NCBI GenBank assembly: GCA_052389435.1
Contig: JBQTIB010000187.1
Location: 1-28,074, forward strand
From: JBQTKD01 sp052389435
GTDB lineage: Bacteria; Actinomycetota; Actinomycetes; Sporichthyales; Sporichthyaceae
Reading direction: 5' to 3'
DNA length: 28,074 nt
Every line of letters starts with the position of its first letter. Within the stretch, counting starts at the first letter, position 1. Below are positions 15,634 to 22,720 of this stretch, piece after piece. Made by a program: the position numbers and the translations under genes. The notes below the pieces were generated by a model. That model was not told the DNA's origin. It did not search any database and saw only the letters and a list, made by a program, of their open reading frames with translations.

Positions 15634-15642
15634 GAGCCCACG

Positions 15643-16890
15643 ATGGCGCAGGAGGCTCTGGCACCCGGGTACACCCCCGAGGACATCGCGCGGTGGGTTC
15701 CCGAACCCCCCAAGCGCGCGGGACGCACCGCCTTCGCCCGCGACCGGGCCCGCGTGCTGCACTCGGCGGCGTTCCGGCGCCTCGCCGCCAAAACCCAGGT
15801 GGTCGCGCCCGGCAGCGACGACTTCTCGCGCAACCGCCTCACGCACTCCCTCGAAGTCGGTCAGATCGGCTGCGAACTCGGGCGGCGGCTCGGCGCCGAC
15901 CCGGACCTCGTCGAGACCGCGTGCCTCGCGCACGACCTCGGACACCCGCCGTTCGGACACAACGGGGAGGACGCCCTCGACCTCGCCGCGGCCGGCTGCG
16001 GTGGCTTCGAGGGCAATGCGCAGACGCTGCGCGTGCTGACCCGGCTCGAAGGCAAGACGTTGGCGCCCGACGGGCGCAGCGCCGGACTGAACCTGACCCG
16101 AGCGACCCTGGACGCGACCGTGAAGTACCCGTGGCCGCGAGGCCCGGCGACCCGCAAGTTCGGCTGCTACGCCGAGGACGAGGCCGTGTACCGGTGGTTG
16201 CGGTCCGGACGGGCCGACGGGCAGCGGTGCCTCGAGGCGGAGATCATGGACTTCGCCGACGACGTCGCGTACTCCGTGCACGACGTCGAAGACGGGACGC
16301 ACGCCGGGAACATCGACCTGCGGGTGCTCGGCGCGGCCCCGGAGCGCGCGGACCTCGCCGAGATCGTCCTCGAGTGCTATCTCGACGATCTCGACCCCGC
16401 CGAACTCGACCTCGCCGCCGCCTCCCTCGTGGCGGCCGAGTTCTGGCCGCGGCGCCCGGACCGCACCCGGTCCGGCATGGCCGAACTCAAGAACATGACC
16501 AGCGAACTCATCGGAAGGTTCTGCATCGCGGCCGAGCACGCGACGCGCAGCGGCCTGCCGGGCGAGCCGTTGACGCGCTATCAGGCGCACCTGGAGGTGC
16601 CTCGGGAGACCGTGGTGGAGGTGGCGCTGCTCAAGGCGCTCGCCGACCGCTACGTGATGCGCAGCCCACTTCGCATGGGGTTGCAGGCGCGGGAGCGGAC
16701 GTTGATCGCCGAACTGGTCGACGCCCTCGACGCGAACAGCCCCGAGGTGCTCGAACCCGCCTTCCGCGAGGACTGGGTGGCTGCGTCCGGGGACGTCGCT
16801 CAGCGACGAGTCGTGGTCGACCAGGTGGCCTCGCTCACCGACGCGACCGCCATCTCCTGGCACGCCGAACTGTGCCGGGCCTCGGTGTGA
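15643..16890 (+). CDS. dgt: Deoxyguanosinetriphosphate triphosphohydrolase (dGTPase)
   Basis: A 415-aa HD-domain enzyme that splits dGTP (and often other dNTPs) into the deoxynucleoside and triphosphate, lowering dNTP pools. Metal and catalytic residues are visible: NRLTHSLEV with His68, LAHDLGHPPFGHNGEDALD with His97-Asp98 and the second His pair, and MDFADDVAYSVHDVED around Asp203. The preceding LHSAAFRRLAAKTQVV is also diagnostic. Length is normal. In actinobacteria dgt is usually followed by dnaG. Here it is followed by a small antitoxin-like gene and miaA. The last codons form half of a long hairpin (see 16877-16918). It functionally opposes the ribonucleotide reductase encoded at the other end of the window. 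Confidence 0.95.
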   Translation: MAQEALAPGYTPEDIARWVPEPPKRAGRTAFARDRARVLHSAAFRRLAAKTQVVAPGSDDFSRNRLTHSLEVGQIGCELGRRLGADPDLVETACLAHDLGHPPFGHNGEDALDLAAAGCGGFEGNAQTLRVLTRLEGKTLAPDGRSAGLNLTRATLDATVKYPWPRGPATRKFGCYAEDEAVYRWLRSGRADGQRCLEAEIMDFADDVAYSVHDVEDGTHAGNIDLRVLGAAPERADLAEIVLECYLDDLDPAELDLAAASLVAAEFWPRRPDRTRSGMAELKNMTSELIGRFCIAAEHATRSGLPGEPLTRYQAHLEVPRETVVEVALLKALADRYVMRSPLRMGLQARERTLIAELVDALDANSPEVLEPAFREDWVAASGDVAQRRVVVDQVASLTDATAISWHAELCRASV

Positions 16891-16918
16891 GCACACCGAG
16901 GCCCTGACGCGACGTCAG
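16877..16918. terminator. Double hairpin over the dgt stop codon, bidirectional terminator candidate
   Basis: A perfect 13-pair stem, GGGCCTCGGTGTG (16877-16889) with CACACCGAGGCCC (16892-16904), encloses the dgt TGA. It is followed directly by a second hairpin, CTGACG-CGA-CGTCAG (16904-16918), that covers the end of the opposing small gene (stop at 16915). There is no T-run. The position between two convergent genes supports a terminator or RNA 3'-end stabiliser. Confidence 0.65.
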
Positions 16919-17136
16919 TGCCGCGGGGGCGAGCCGGGCGCGCCCGGGTTCTGTCGCCCGACCCTGTCCAGACCCTTGGACACCGCGCCCAGGCCCTTGC
17001 CGATCTTGTCGTGGTGCTTGCCCTTGGTCTTCTTGTCGGCCAACTGGCCTGCCTTGGCCAGGCCCTTGTCGATCTTGTCGCGGTTGCCCGCGACCAGCTT
17101 CTCGGCCTTGGCCTGTGCGTTCTTCAGAAAGCTCAT
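16915..17136 (-). CDS. MT0933-type antitoxin-like small helical protein
   Basis: A 73-aa highly charged protein beginning MSFLKNAQAKAEKLVAGNRDKIDKG and containing the DKKTKGKHHDKIGKG segment. This pattern (MSFLxKAKxxA..N.DKI..GIDKA....DxKTKGKYxDKI) is that of the MT0933/Rv0909 antitoxin-like family. The protein is Lys/Ala/Gly-rich and predicted helical. The last 20 residues are Pro/Gly-rich. The ATG has GGAGG six bases upstream. No toxin gene lies next to it, so the antitoxin name reflects family membership only. Members may equally be general stress or nucleoid-associated proteins. It is divergent from miaA and convergent with dgt. Confidence 0.75.
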   Translation of the reverse strand: MSFLKNAQAKAEKLVAGNRDKIDKGLAKAGQLADKKTKGKHHDKIGKGLGAVSKGLDRVGRQNPGAPGSPPRH

Positions 17137-17257
17137 CGCTACCTCCAAGGTCCCCCTGCCCGGTGTGGGCACTGGCAATCGTGAGGCCCAACGCGCGCAG
17201 CGGTCCCGACGTTCCCGATGCGCGCCGGCAGGCCGGGGAGGCTGGGAGACTGGGCGG

Positions 17258-18181
17258 GTGGAGTTGCCGGTCGTCGCCGTCGTAGGTCCCACCGCCGTCG
17301 GCAAGTCCGATCTCGGCGTCGCCCTCGCGCAACGCCTGGGCGGGGAGGTGGTCAACGCCGATTCGATGCAGCTGTACCGGGGGATGGACATCGGCACGGC
17401 GAAGCTCGCCCCGCACGAACGCGGCGGAATCGCCCACCACCTGCTCGACGTCTGGGACGTCACCGAGCCGGCCGCCGTCGCCGAGTACCAGCGGATGGCT
17501 CGCGAGCTCCTCGCCGAGCTGATCGGCCGCGCGGTGGTCCCGATCCTGGTGGGCGGCTCCGGACTGTACGTGCGGGCCGTGCTCGACGACCTGCAGTTCC
17601 CGGGGACCGATCCGGCGCTGCGGGCCCGACTCGAGGCGGAGCTGGCGGTCGTGGGATCGGCGGCGCTGCACGCCCGGCTGCATACGGTGGACCCGGTGGC
17701 CGCGGCGCGGATCCTGCCCGGCAACGGGCGCCGCATCGTGCGGGCTCTGGAGGTCGTCGAGCTCACCGGCGGGCCGTTCCTCGCCGATCTCCCCGAGCCT
17801 GCCTACGTCCGTCCCGCGGTCCAGATCGGGCTTGCGGCCGATCGGACCGAGCTCGACGCCCGCATCGACGCCCGGGTGGACCGCATGTGGGAGGCGGGTC
17901 TGGTGGCCGAGGTTCGGGGCCTGCTCCCGCTCGGGCTCCGGGAGGGCCGCACCGCCGCGAAGGCGCTCGGCTACGCGCAGGCGATCGCCCAACTCGACGG
18001 CGACCTCGACGAGGCGAGCGCGCGGGCGAGCACCGCCGCGGCCACCCGCAGGTTCGCCCGCCGCCAGCAGGCCTGGTTCGGTCGCGACCCTCGGGTGCAC
18101 TGGCTCGCGGCCGGCGCCGAGGGCCTGGTGTCCTCGGCCGAGCGGATCGTCCGTACTGCCGGCGGCCCTGCGGTTGCGTAG
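17258..18181 (+). CDS. miaA: tRNA dimethylallyltransferase
   Basis: A 307-aa enzyme adding a dimethylallyl group to N6 of adenosine 37 in tRNAs that read codons starting with U. The N-terminal P-loop is VVGPTAVGKSDLGVALAQ (Lys16-Ser17). NADSMQLYRGMDIGTAKL carries the catalytic Asp and substrate-binding residues. HHLLDVWD, GGSGLYVRAVLDDL and the GNGRRIVRALEV segment follow. The C-terminal portion has EGRTAAKALGYAQ and TRRFARRQQAWFGRD, also canonical. The GTG start places the P-loop at the normal distance. Frames extending farther upstream cross the divergent gene. The TAG stop forms part of a TAGGCT hexamer that may be the dapF -10. miaA-dapF-hflX is a conserved actinobacterial order. Confidence 0.95.
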   Translation: MELPVVAVVGPTAVGKSDLGVALAQRLGGEVVNADSMQLYRGMDIGTAKLAPHERGGIAHHLLDVWDVTEPAAVAEYQRMARELLAELIGRAVVPILVGGSGLYVRAVLDDLQFPGTDPALRARLEAELAVVGSAALHARLHTVDPVAAARILPGNGRRIVRALEVVELTGGPFLADLPEPAYVRPAVQIGLAADRTELDARIDARVDRMWEAGLVAEVRGLLPLGLREGRTAAKALGYAQAIAQLDGDLDEASARASTAAATRRFARRQQAWFGRDPRVHWLAAGAEGLVSSAERIVRTAGGPAVA

Positions 18182-18184
18182 GCT
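18179..18184 (+). promoter_or_regulatory. Candidate dapF -10 element overlapping the miaA stop
   Basis: TAGGCT contains the miaA TAG stop and lies nine bases before the dapF ATG. GAGAGG between them is too close to the ATG for a good Shine-Dalgarno. dapF may therefore be transcribed both by read-through from miaA and from its own near-leaderless start. Confidence 0.35.
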
Positions 18185-18193
18185 GAGAGGCAT

Positions 18194-19030
18194 ATGAGCG
18201 CTGGGCTGCCCTTTGTGAAGGGCCACGGGACCGAGAACGACTTCGTGCTGCTCCCGGATCCGGACGGGCAGTTGAAGCTCGAGGCCGCCGACGTCGCCGC
18301 CATCTGCGATCGGCGCGCCGGCGTCGGAGCCGACGGCATCCTGCGCGTCGTGCGCACGGCGGCCGAGCCCGAGGCCGGCGCGTGGGCCGGGCAGGCCGAG
18401 TGGTTCATGGACTACCGCAACGCCGACGGCTCCATCGCGGAGATGTGCGGCAACGGCATCCGGGTCTTCGCCCGGTACCTCGTCGACGCCGGACTGTCCG
18501 CGCCGGGGAAGTTTGCGATCGCGACCCGCGGTGGCGTGCGGATCGTCGAGTGCGCGGTCCAGGGCCCCGTCACCGTGGACATGGGCGCCGCGGTCCTGCC
18601 CGATCTCGGTCCGGTGACCGTCCGCGTCGCAGACCGTTGCTGGTCGGCCTCGGCGGTGCTGATGCCGAACCCGCACGCCGTGGTCGTGGTCGAGGACGTC
18701 GCCGACGCCGGAGACCTGCTGCGCCCGCCGATCGTCGAGCCCCCGAGCGCCTACCCGGACGGAGTGAACGTCGAATTCGTCCGCATCCTCGGGCCCGCGC
18801 ACCTGCAACTGCGGGTGCACGAGCGCGGGTCGGGGGAGACCCGCTCGTGCGGTACCGGCGTGTGCGCGGCGGTCGTCGCGGCGCAGCGGTCAGGCCACCT
18901 CGGTCCGGGTGTCGTCGACGTCGACGTCCCCGGCGGTCGACTGCAGATCGAGGTTCTCGCCGACGGAACGGTGTCGATGACCGGGCCCGCGGTGTTCGTC
19001 GCGGCCGGGGAATGGTTTCGGCCCGAATAA
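18194..19030 (+). CDS. dapF: Diaminopimelate epimerase
   Basis: A 278-aa PLP-independent epimerase converting LL- to meso-diaminopimelate, the last step before lysine and the source of the peptidoglycan cross-link residue. The two active-site cysteines are present in matching motifs: MCGNGIRVFARYL with Cys85 and SCGTGVCAAVVA with Cys219. The N-terminal VKGHGTENDFVLLPD, the NADGSIAEMCGNG stretch, and ERGSGETRSCGTG complete the signature. Length is normal for the family. The gene starts 12 bp after the miaA stop. A hairpin sits in the 63-bp gap before hflX. Meso-DAP synthesis is consistent with a typical actinobacterial wall, although some actinobacteria use LL-DAP in peptidoglycan. Confidence 0.96.
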   Translation: MSAGLPFVKGHGTENDFVLLPDPDGQLKLEAADVAAICDRRAGVGADGILRVVRTAAEPEAGAWAGQAEWFMDYRNADGSIAEMCGNGIRVFARYLVDAGLSAPGKFAIATRGGVRIVECAVQGPVTVDMGAAVLPDLGPVTVRVADRCWSASAVLMPNPHAVVVVEDVADAGDLLRPPIVEPPSAYPDGVNVEFVRILGPAHLQLRVHERGSGETRSCGTGVCAAVVAAQRSGHLGPGVVDVDVPGGRLQIEVLADGTVSMTGPAVFVAAGEWFRPE

Positions 19031-19042
19031 GGGGTCGCCCGC

Positions 19043-19058
19043 CCACGCGACCGCGTGG
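19043..19058. other. Small hairpin between dapF and hflX
   Basis: CCACGC-GACC-GCGTGG forms a six-pair stem in the 63-bp gap, with no T-run. It could be a weak or factor-assisted terminator or a processing site. Read-through into hflX remains likely. Confidence 0.3.
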
Positions 19059-19093
19059 CACCCTCGATCTCAGAGCCGTAGCGAAGGGACCAT

Positions 19094-20554
19094 ATGACAA
19101 GCAGCATGCAACCGCGGGACGACCGGTACGACGACCTCGATGACGTGGCGTCAGATCCCGCGGTGGACTTCGACGGCGATCAGCTCGACCTGGCCGATCG
19201 AAACGCGCTGCGCCGCATCCCCGGTCTGTCGACCGAGCTCACCGACGTCACCGAGGTCGAGTACCGCCAGCTTCGCCTCGAGCGCGTGGTCCTCATCGGG
19301 GTCTGGACCTCCGGCACCGCCGCGCAGGCCGCGAACTCGCTGCTGGAGCTGCGCCGCCTCGCCGAGACCGCCGGCGCGGTGGTCCTCGACGGGTACTCCC
19401 AGCGCCGCGACCGGCCGGACCCGGCCACCTTCGTCGGCTCCGGCAAGGCGATCGAGCTGCGCGACGCCATCGCCGCGGAGGGAGCCGACACCCTCATCTG
19501 CGACGGCGAACTGACGCCAAGTCAGTTGGTGAAGCTGGAGAAGGTCGTCAAGGTCAAGGTGATCGACCGGACCGCCCTGATCCTCGACATCTTCGCCCAG
19601 CACGCCAAGTCCCGCGAGGGCAAGGCGCAGGTCGAACTCGCCCAGATGCAGTACATGCTTCCGCGCCTGCGCGGCTGGGGCGAGTCGATGTCCCGGCAGG
19701 CCGGTGGACGCGCCGCGGGTGGCGCCGGCATCGGCGGTCGCGGACCCGGCGAAACGAAGATCGAGACCGACCGTCGGCGCATCCGCACCAAGATGGCCAA
19801 GCTCCGTCGCGAGATCGGCGAGATGGGGACTTCGCGCCAGACCCAGCGCGGCGAACGCAAGCGCAACGCCGTGCCGTCGGTGGCGATCGTCGGCTACACC
19901 AACGCCGGCAAGTCCTCGCTGCTGAACCGGCTCACCGGGGCCGGGGTGCTCGTGGAGGACGCACTGTTCGCAACCCTGGACCCGACGGTCCGCAGGGCCT
20001 GCACCCCGGACGGTCGGCCGTACACGCTGGTCGACACGGTCGGGTTCGTGCGGCACCTGCCACACCAGTTGGTCGAGGCCTTCCGCTCCACGCTGGAGGA
20101 GATCGGCGAGGCCGATCTGATCCTGCACGTGGTCGACGGCGCCGACGAGGCGCCGGAGGAACAGCTTCGTGCGGTTCGCGAGGTCTTGACCGAGATCGAC
20201 GCGCGCTCGATCCCGGAGATCGTGGTGGTCAACAAGGCCGACGCCGCGGACGCCTACACCCTGGAGCGACTGGTCCGCTCCGAGCCGACGGCGGTGGTGG
20301 TCTCGGCGCGAGCGGGCACCGGGATCGACAACCTGCTCGCCGCGGTGATGACGGCGCTGCCGCGCCCGGACGTCGAGGTCGAGGTGCTGCTGCCCTACAG
20401 CCAGGGCGGTCTCGTCGCTCGGATCCACCGGCACGGGATCGTCGTCGGCGAGGAGCACACCGAACTCGGCACTCGGCTGCGCGCCCGGGTGCCGGAGGCG
20501 CTGGCCGGAGAACTGGCGGAGTACGCCACCGCCGGCACCGCGCCGACGGAGTAG
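19094..20554 (+). CDS. hflX: GTPase HflX
   Basis: A 486-aa ribosome-associated GTPase that in studied bacteria splits or rescues stalled 70S ribosomes under stress. The N-terminal HflX domain contains ADTLICDGELTPSQ and, later, RGPGETKIETDRRRI. The coiled linker MAKLRREIGEM leads into the GTPase core: G1 GYTNAGKSSLLNRL (residues 267-280), G3 DTVGFVRHLP from Asp314, and G4 NKAD from Asn380. The C-terminal domain begins near VEVEVLLPYSQGGL. There is an acidic N-terminal extension of ~40 residues (Asp-rich) common in actinobacterial members. The ATG has GAAGGGA five bases upstream. The GTPase motifs are all intact. Confidence 0.95.
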   Translation: MTSSMQPRDDRYDDLDDVASDPAVDFDGDQLDLADRNALRRIPGLSTELTDVTEVEYRQLRLERVVLIGVWTSGTAAQAANSLLELRRLAETAGAVVLDGYSQRRDRPDPATFVGSGKAIELRDAIAAEGADTLICDGELTPSQLVKLEKVVKVKVIDRTALILDIFAQHAKSREGKAQVELAQMQYMLPRLRGWGESMSRQAGGRAAGGAGIGGRGPGETKIETDRRRIRTKMAKLRREIGEMGTSRQTQRGERKRNAVPSVAIVGYTNAGKSSLLNRLTGAGVLVEDALFATLDPTVRRACTPDGRPYTLVDTVGFVRHLPHQLVEAFRSTLEEIGEADLILHVVDGADEAPEEQLRAVREVLTEIDARSIPEIVVVNKADAADAYTLERLVRSEPTAVVVSARAGTGIDNLLAAVMTALPRPDVEVEVLLPYSQGGLVARIHRHGIVVGEEHTELGTRLRARVPEALAGELAEYATAGTAPTE

Positions 20555-20563
20555 ACGCCGGGT

Positions 20564-20608
20564 CAGTCGCACGAGGCAGTCGCACGAGGCAGTCGCACGA
20601 GGCAGTCG
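20564..20608 (+). repeat. 13-bp tandem repeat, 3.5 copies
   Basis: CAGTCGCACGAGG is repeated three times exactly (20564-20576, 20577-20589, 20590-20602) and then six more bases. It fills most of the 87-bp gap between hflX and the dinG-type gene, just upstream of the candidate -10. The 13-bp period rules out a coding repeat in one frame. Copies are identical, which suggests recent expansion by slippage. Confidence 0.9.
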
Positions 20609-20629
20609 GAAGGGGTACCGCCGGCCGGT

Positions 20630-20635
20630 TAGGGT
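20630..20635 (+). promoter_or_regulatory. -10 element of a leaderless dinG-type transcript
   Basis: TAGGGT is separated by exactly six bases from the GTG start at 20642, the classic spacing for transcription starting at the first base of the start codon. No Shine-Dalgarno sequence is present at usable distance. No LexA box is visible here. Confidence 0.45.
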
Positions 20636-20641
20636 TCGGCG

Positions 20642-22705
20642 GTGCCCCCAACCGCCGCCGTACGCGACCTTCTCGCCGCGGCCGTCGGCGAGCTGGGCGG
20701 CGCCCCGCGCCCCGGACAGGTCGCGATGGCCGAGGCCGTCGCCGCGTCGATGCGCACCGGGGAGCACCTGCTGGTCCAGGCGGGCACCGGCACCGGCAAG
20801 TCGCTCGCCTACCTGGTCAACGCGCTGCTGCACAAGCGGCCCGTCGTCGTCTCCACGGCGACCCTGGCGCTCCAGGCGCAGCTCGTGCGCCGCGACCTCC
20901 CGCGCCTGGTCGAGGTGGCCACTCCCGTCATGGGCCGCAGGCCCACCTTCGCGATCCTGAAGGGTCGCAACAACTACGCGTGTCTGCACCGCATCGGGGA
21001 CGGGGCGCCCACCGACGGCGGAGACGGGCTCTTCGACGTCGCCGCCGCCCAGGCGCCGACCAGCCCATTGGGCAAGGAGGTCCTGCGGGCACGGCAGTGG
21101 GCCGGCGAGACCGACAGCGGGGACCGCGACGACCTCCTGCCAGGCGTCAGCGACCGGGCGTGGGCGCAGGTCTCGGTCGGCTCGCGGGAATGCCTGGGAG
21201 CGAGCAAGTGCCCCAGCGGCGTCGACTGCTTCGCGGAGAAGGCGCGCCTGCTCGCCGCCGAGGCCGACGTCGTCGTCACCAACCACGCCCTGCTGGCGAT
21301 CGACGCGATCGAGAACATCCCGGTGCTGCCCGAGCACGGCGTCGTCGTCGTCGACGAGGCGCACGAACTCGTCGATCGCGTTTCCGGGGTGGCGACCGCC
21401 GAGCTCAGCACCGGGATCGTGGAGCGGGCGGTGCGCGTGTGCACCCGGGTGGGCGAACAGCGCGCGGTGGACATCCTCGCCGGGGTCGGAGAGGGGCTCG
21501 GTGCGACCATGGACGCCGTGCTCCCCGGCCCGTTGGAGCCGGTGCCGCCGCTGCTGGCGGCGGAGCTTTCCGCCCTGCGGGAGGCCGCGCGCGGGGTGTT
21601 GGTCTCGATCTCGACCAGCAAGGACGACGAACCCGCGGAGGCTCTCGCGAAGCGCATCGCGCGCACGGCGTGCGACGAGCTGATGGACGTCGCGAACCGG
21701 CTGGCGAGTCCCACCGAGTGGGACGTCGCGTGGCTGGCGATCGAGGAGCGTCGCGGGCGCGTGCTGCGGGTCGCTCCGCTGTCGGTGTCCGGTCTGCTGC
21801 GCGAGGCGCTTTTCGGAACCCGCACCGTGGTGCTGACCTCGGCGACGCTTGCCGTCGGCGGGAACTTCGACCTCGCGGCTCGCAGCGTGGGGCTCGGCCC
21901 GAACGACTCCGTGGACCGCTCCCCGCCGCCGGGATCCGCCGCCGAGGCCGACGTCGGCGACGCCGCGACCGCGGAACGCGCCGAGGACGCGGAGGCCGAA
22001 CGGCCGCCGCCGCGTTGGCGGGGGTTGGACGTGGGCTCGCCGTTCGACTATTCGAAGCAGGGCATTCTCTACCTCGCCCGCCATCTGCCGCCCCCCGGCC
22101 GCGAGGGGCTGTCCGCCGCGGCCGCGGAGGAGTTGATCGAACTGGTCCTGGCCGCCGGTGGGCGCACGCTCGGCCTGTTCTCCTCTCGTCGCGCCGCGGA
22201 GGCCGCCGCCGCGGAGGTGCGGACGCGCGTGCCGCATCCGGTGCTGTGCCAGGGGGACGGGACCCTCGCCGAACTCGTCGCGCGCTTCGGCGGGGAGCCG
22301 GAGGTCTCGCTGTTCGGCACGCTCTCGCTGTGGCAGGGAATCGACGTGCCCGGGGACTCCTGCCAGCTCGTGGTCATCGACCGCATCCCCTTCCCGCGGC
22401 CCGACGACCCCCTGGCCTCGGCGCGAGCCCGCGCTGCCGACCGCGCGGGCGGGAACGGCTTCATGTCCGTCTACGCCGCCGGCGCCGCGATCAAAATGGC
22501 GCAGGGAGCGGGACGCCTCATCCGTTCGGCGACGGACCGCGGCGTGGTGGCCGTGCTCGATCCGCGGCTCTCGACCGCCCGCTACGGCCGCTTCATCACG
22601 GCCTCGCTGCCGGACTTCTGGACGACGACCGACCCGCAGGTCGCGCGCAACGCCTTGGAACGGCTGACGGCGGCCGCCCAGAAGGCAACCGCCGCCGCAG
22701 ACTGA
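20642..22705 (+). CDS. dinG: DinG/XPD-family ATP-dependent DNA helicase
   Basis: A 687-aa superfamily 2 helicase that unwinds DNA 5' to 3' and is linked to R-loop and damage repair. Motif I is QAGTGTGKSLAYL (Lys53), motif Ia VVVSTATLALQ, and motif II DEAH (238-241). Between motifs I and II are four cysteines, Cys114, Cys184, Cys190 and Cys196, spaced like the XPD/DinG 4Fe-4S cluster. Motif VI is MAQGAGRLIRSATDRG. A Pro/Asp/Glu/Ala-rich insertion of about 35 residues (near 424-460) interrupts the second RecA-like domain and is probably a disordered loop. The GTG start appears leaderless. The gene is convergent with lexA, 15 bp apart. The symbol is by family. YoaA-type function is also possible. 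Confidence 0.9.
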   Translation: MPPTAAVRDLLAAAVGELGGAPRPGQVAMAEAVAASMRTGEHLLVQAGTGTGKSLAYLVNALLHKRPVVVSTATLALQAQLVRRDLPRLVEVATPVMGRRPTFAILKGRNNYACLHRIGDGAPTDGGDGLFDVAAAQAPTSPLGKEVLRARQWAGETDSGDRDDLLPGVSDRAWAQVSVGSRECLGASKCPSGVDCFAEKARLLAAEADVVVTNHALLAIDAIENIPVLPEHGVVVVDEAHELVDRVSGVATAELSTGIVERAVRVCTRVGEQRAVDILAGVGEGLGATMDAVLPGPLEPVPPLLAAELSALREAARGVLVSISTSKDDEPAEALAKRIARTACDELMDVANRLASPTEWDVAWLAIEERRGRVLRVAPLSVSGLLREALFGTRTVVLTSATLAVGGNFDLAARSVGLGPNDSVDRSPPPGSAAEADVGDAATAERAEDAEAERPPPRWRGLDVGSPFDYSKQGILYLARHLPPPGREGLSAAAAEELIELVLAAGGRTLGLFSSRRAAEAAAAEVRTRVPHPVLCQGDGTLAELVARFGGEPEVSLFGTLSLWQGIDVPGDSCQLVVIDRIPFPRPDDPLASARARAADRAGGNGFMSVYAAGAAIKMAQGAGRLIRSATDRGVVAVLDPRLSTARYGRFITASLPDFWTTTDPQVARNALERLTAAAQKATAAAD

Positions 22706-22716
22706 CGCTTCGTCAG
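22702..22716. terminator. Hairpin over the dinG stop codon, between convergent genes
   Basis: CTGACG-CTT-CGTCAG includes the TGA stop of the helicase gene and lies five bases before the lexA stop region at 22721. The stem is identical to the one after dgt (16904-16918), with only the loop differing. There is no T-run. A terminator role is inferred from position. Confidence 0.4.
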
Positions 22717-22720
22717 ATGT

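Noticed and set aside
19141..19153. TGACG-TGG-CGTCA hairpin resembling the dgt and dinG gene-end hairpins
   Set aside because: It lies inside the hflX coding sequence, has only five pairs and is not at a gene end.
20564..20608. CRISPR array
   Set aside because: The 13-bp units are directly adjacent with no spacers.
20555..20641. LexA box upstream of the dinG-type gene
   Set aside because: No TCGAAC-N4-GTTCGA-like sequence is present, only the 13-bp tandem repeat and a -10 element.
19151..22237. A 1028-codon open frame on the minus strand opposite hflX and dinG
   Set aside because: It spans two well-identified genes and their intergenic repeat, and its translation has no recognisable domain.
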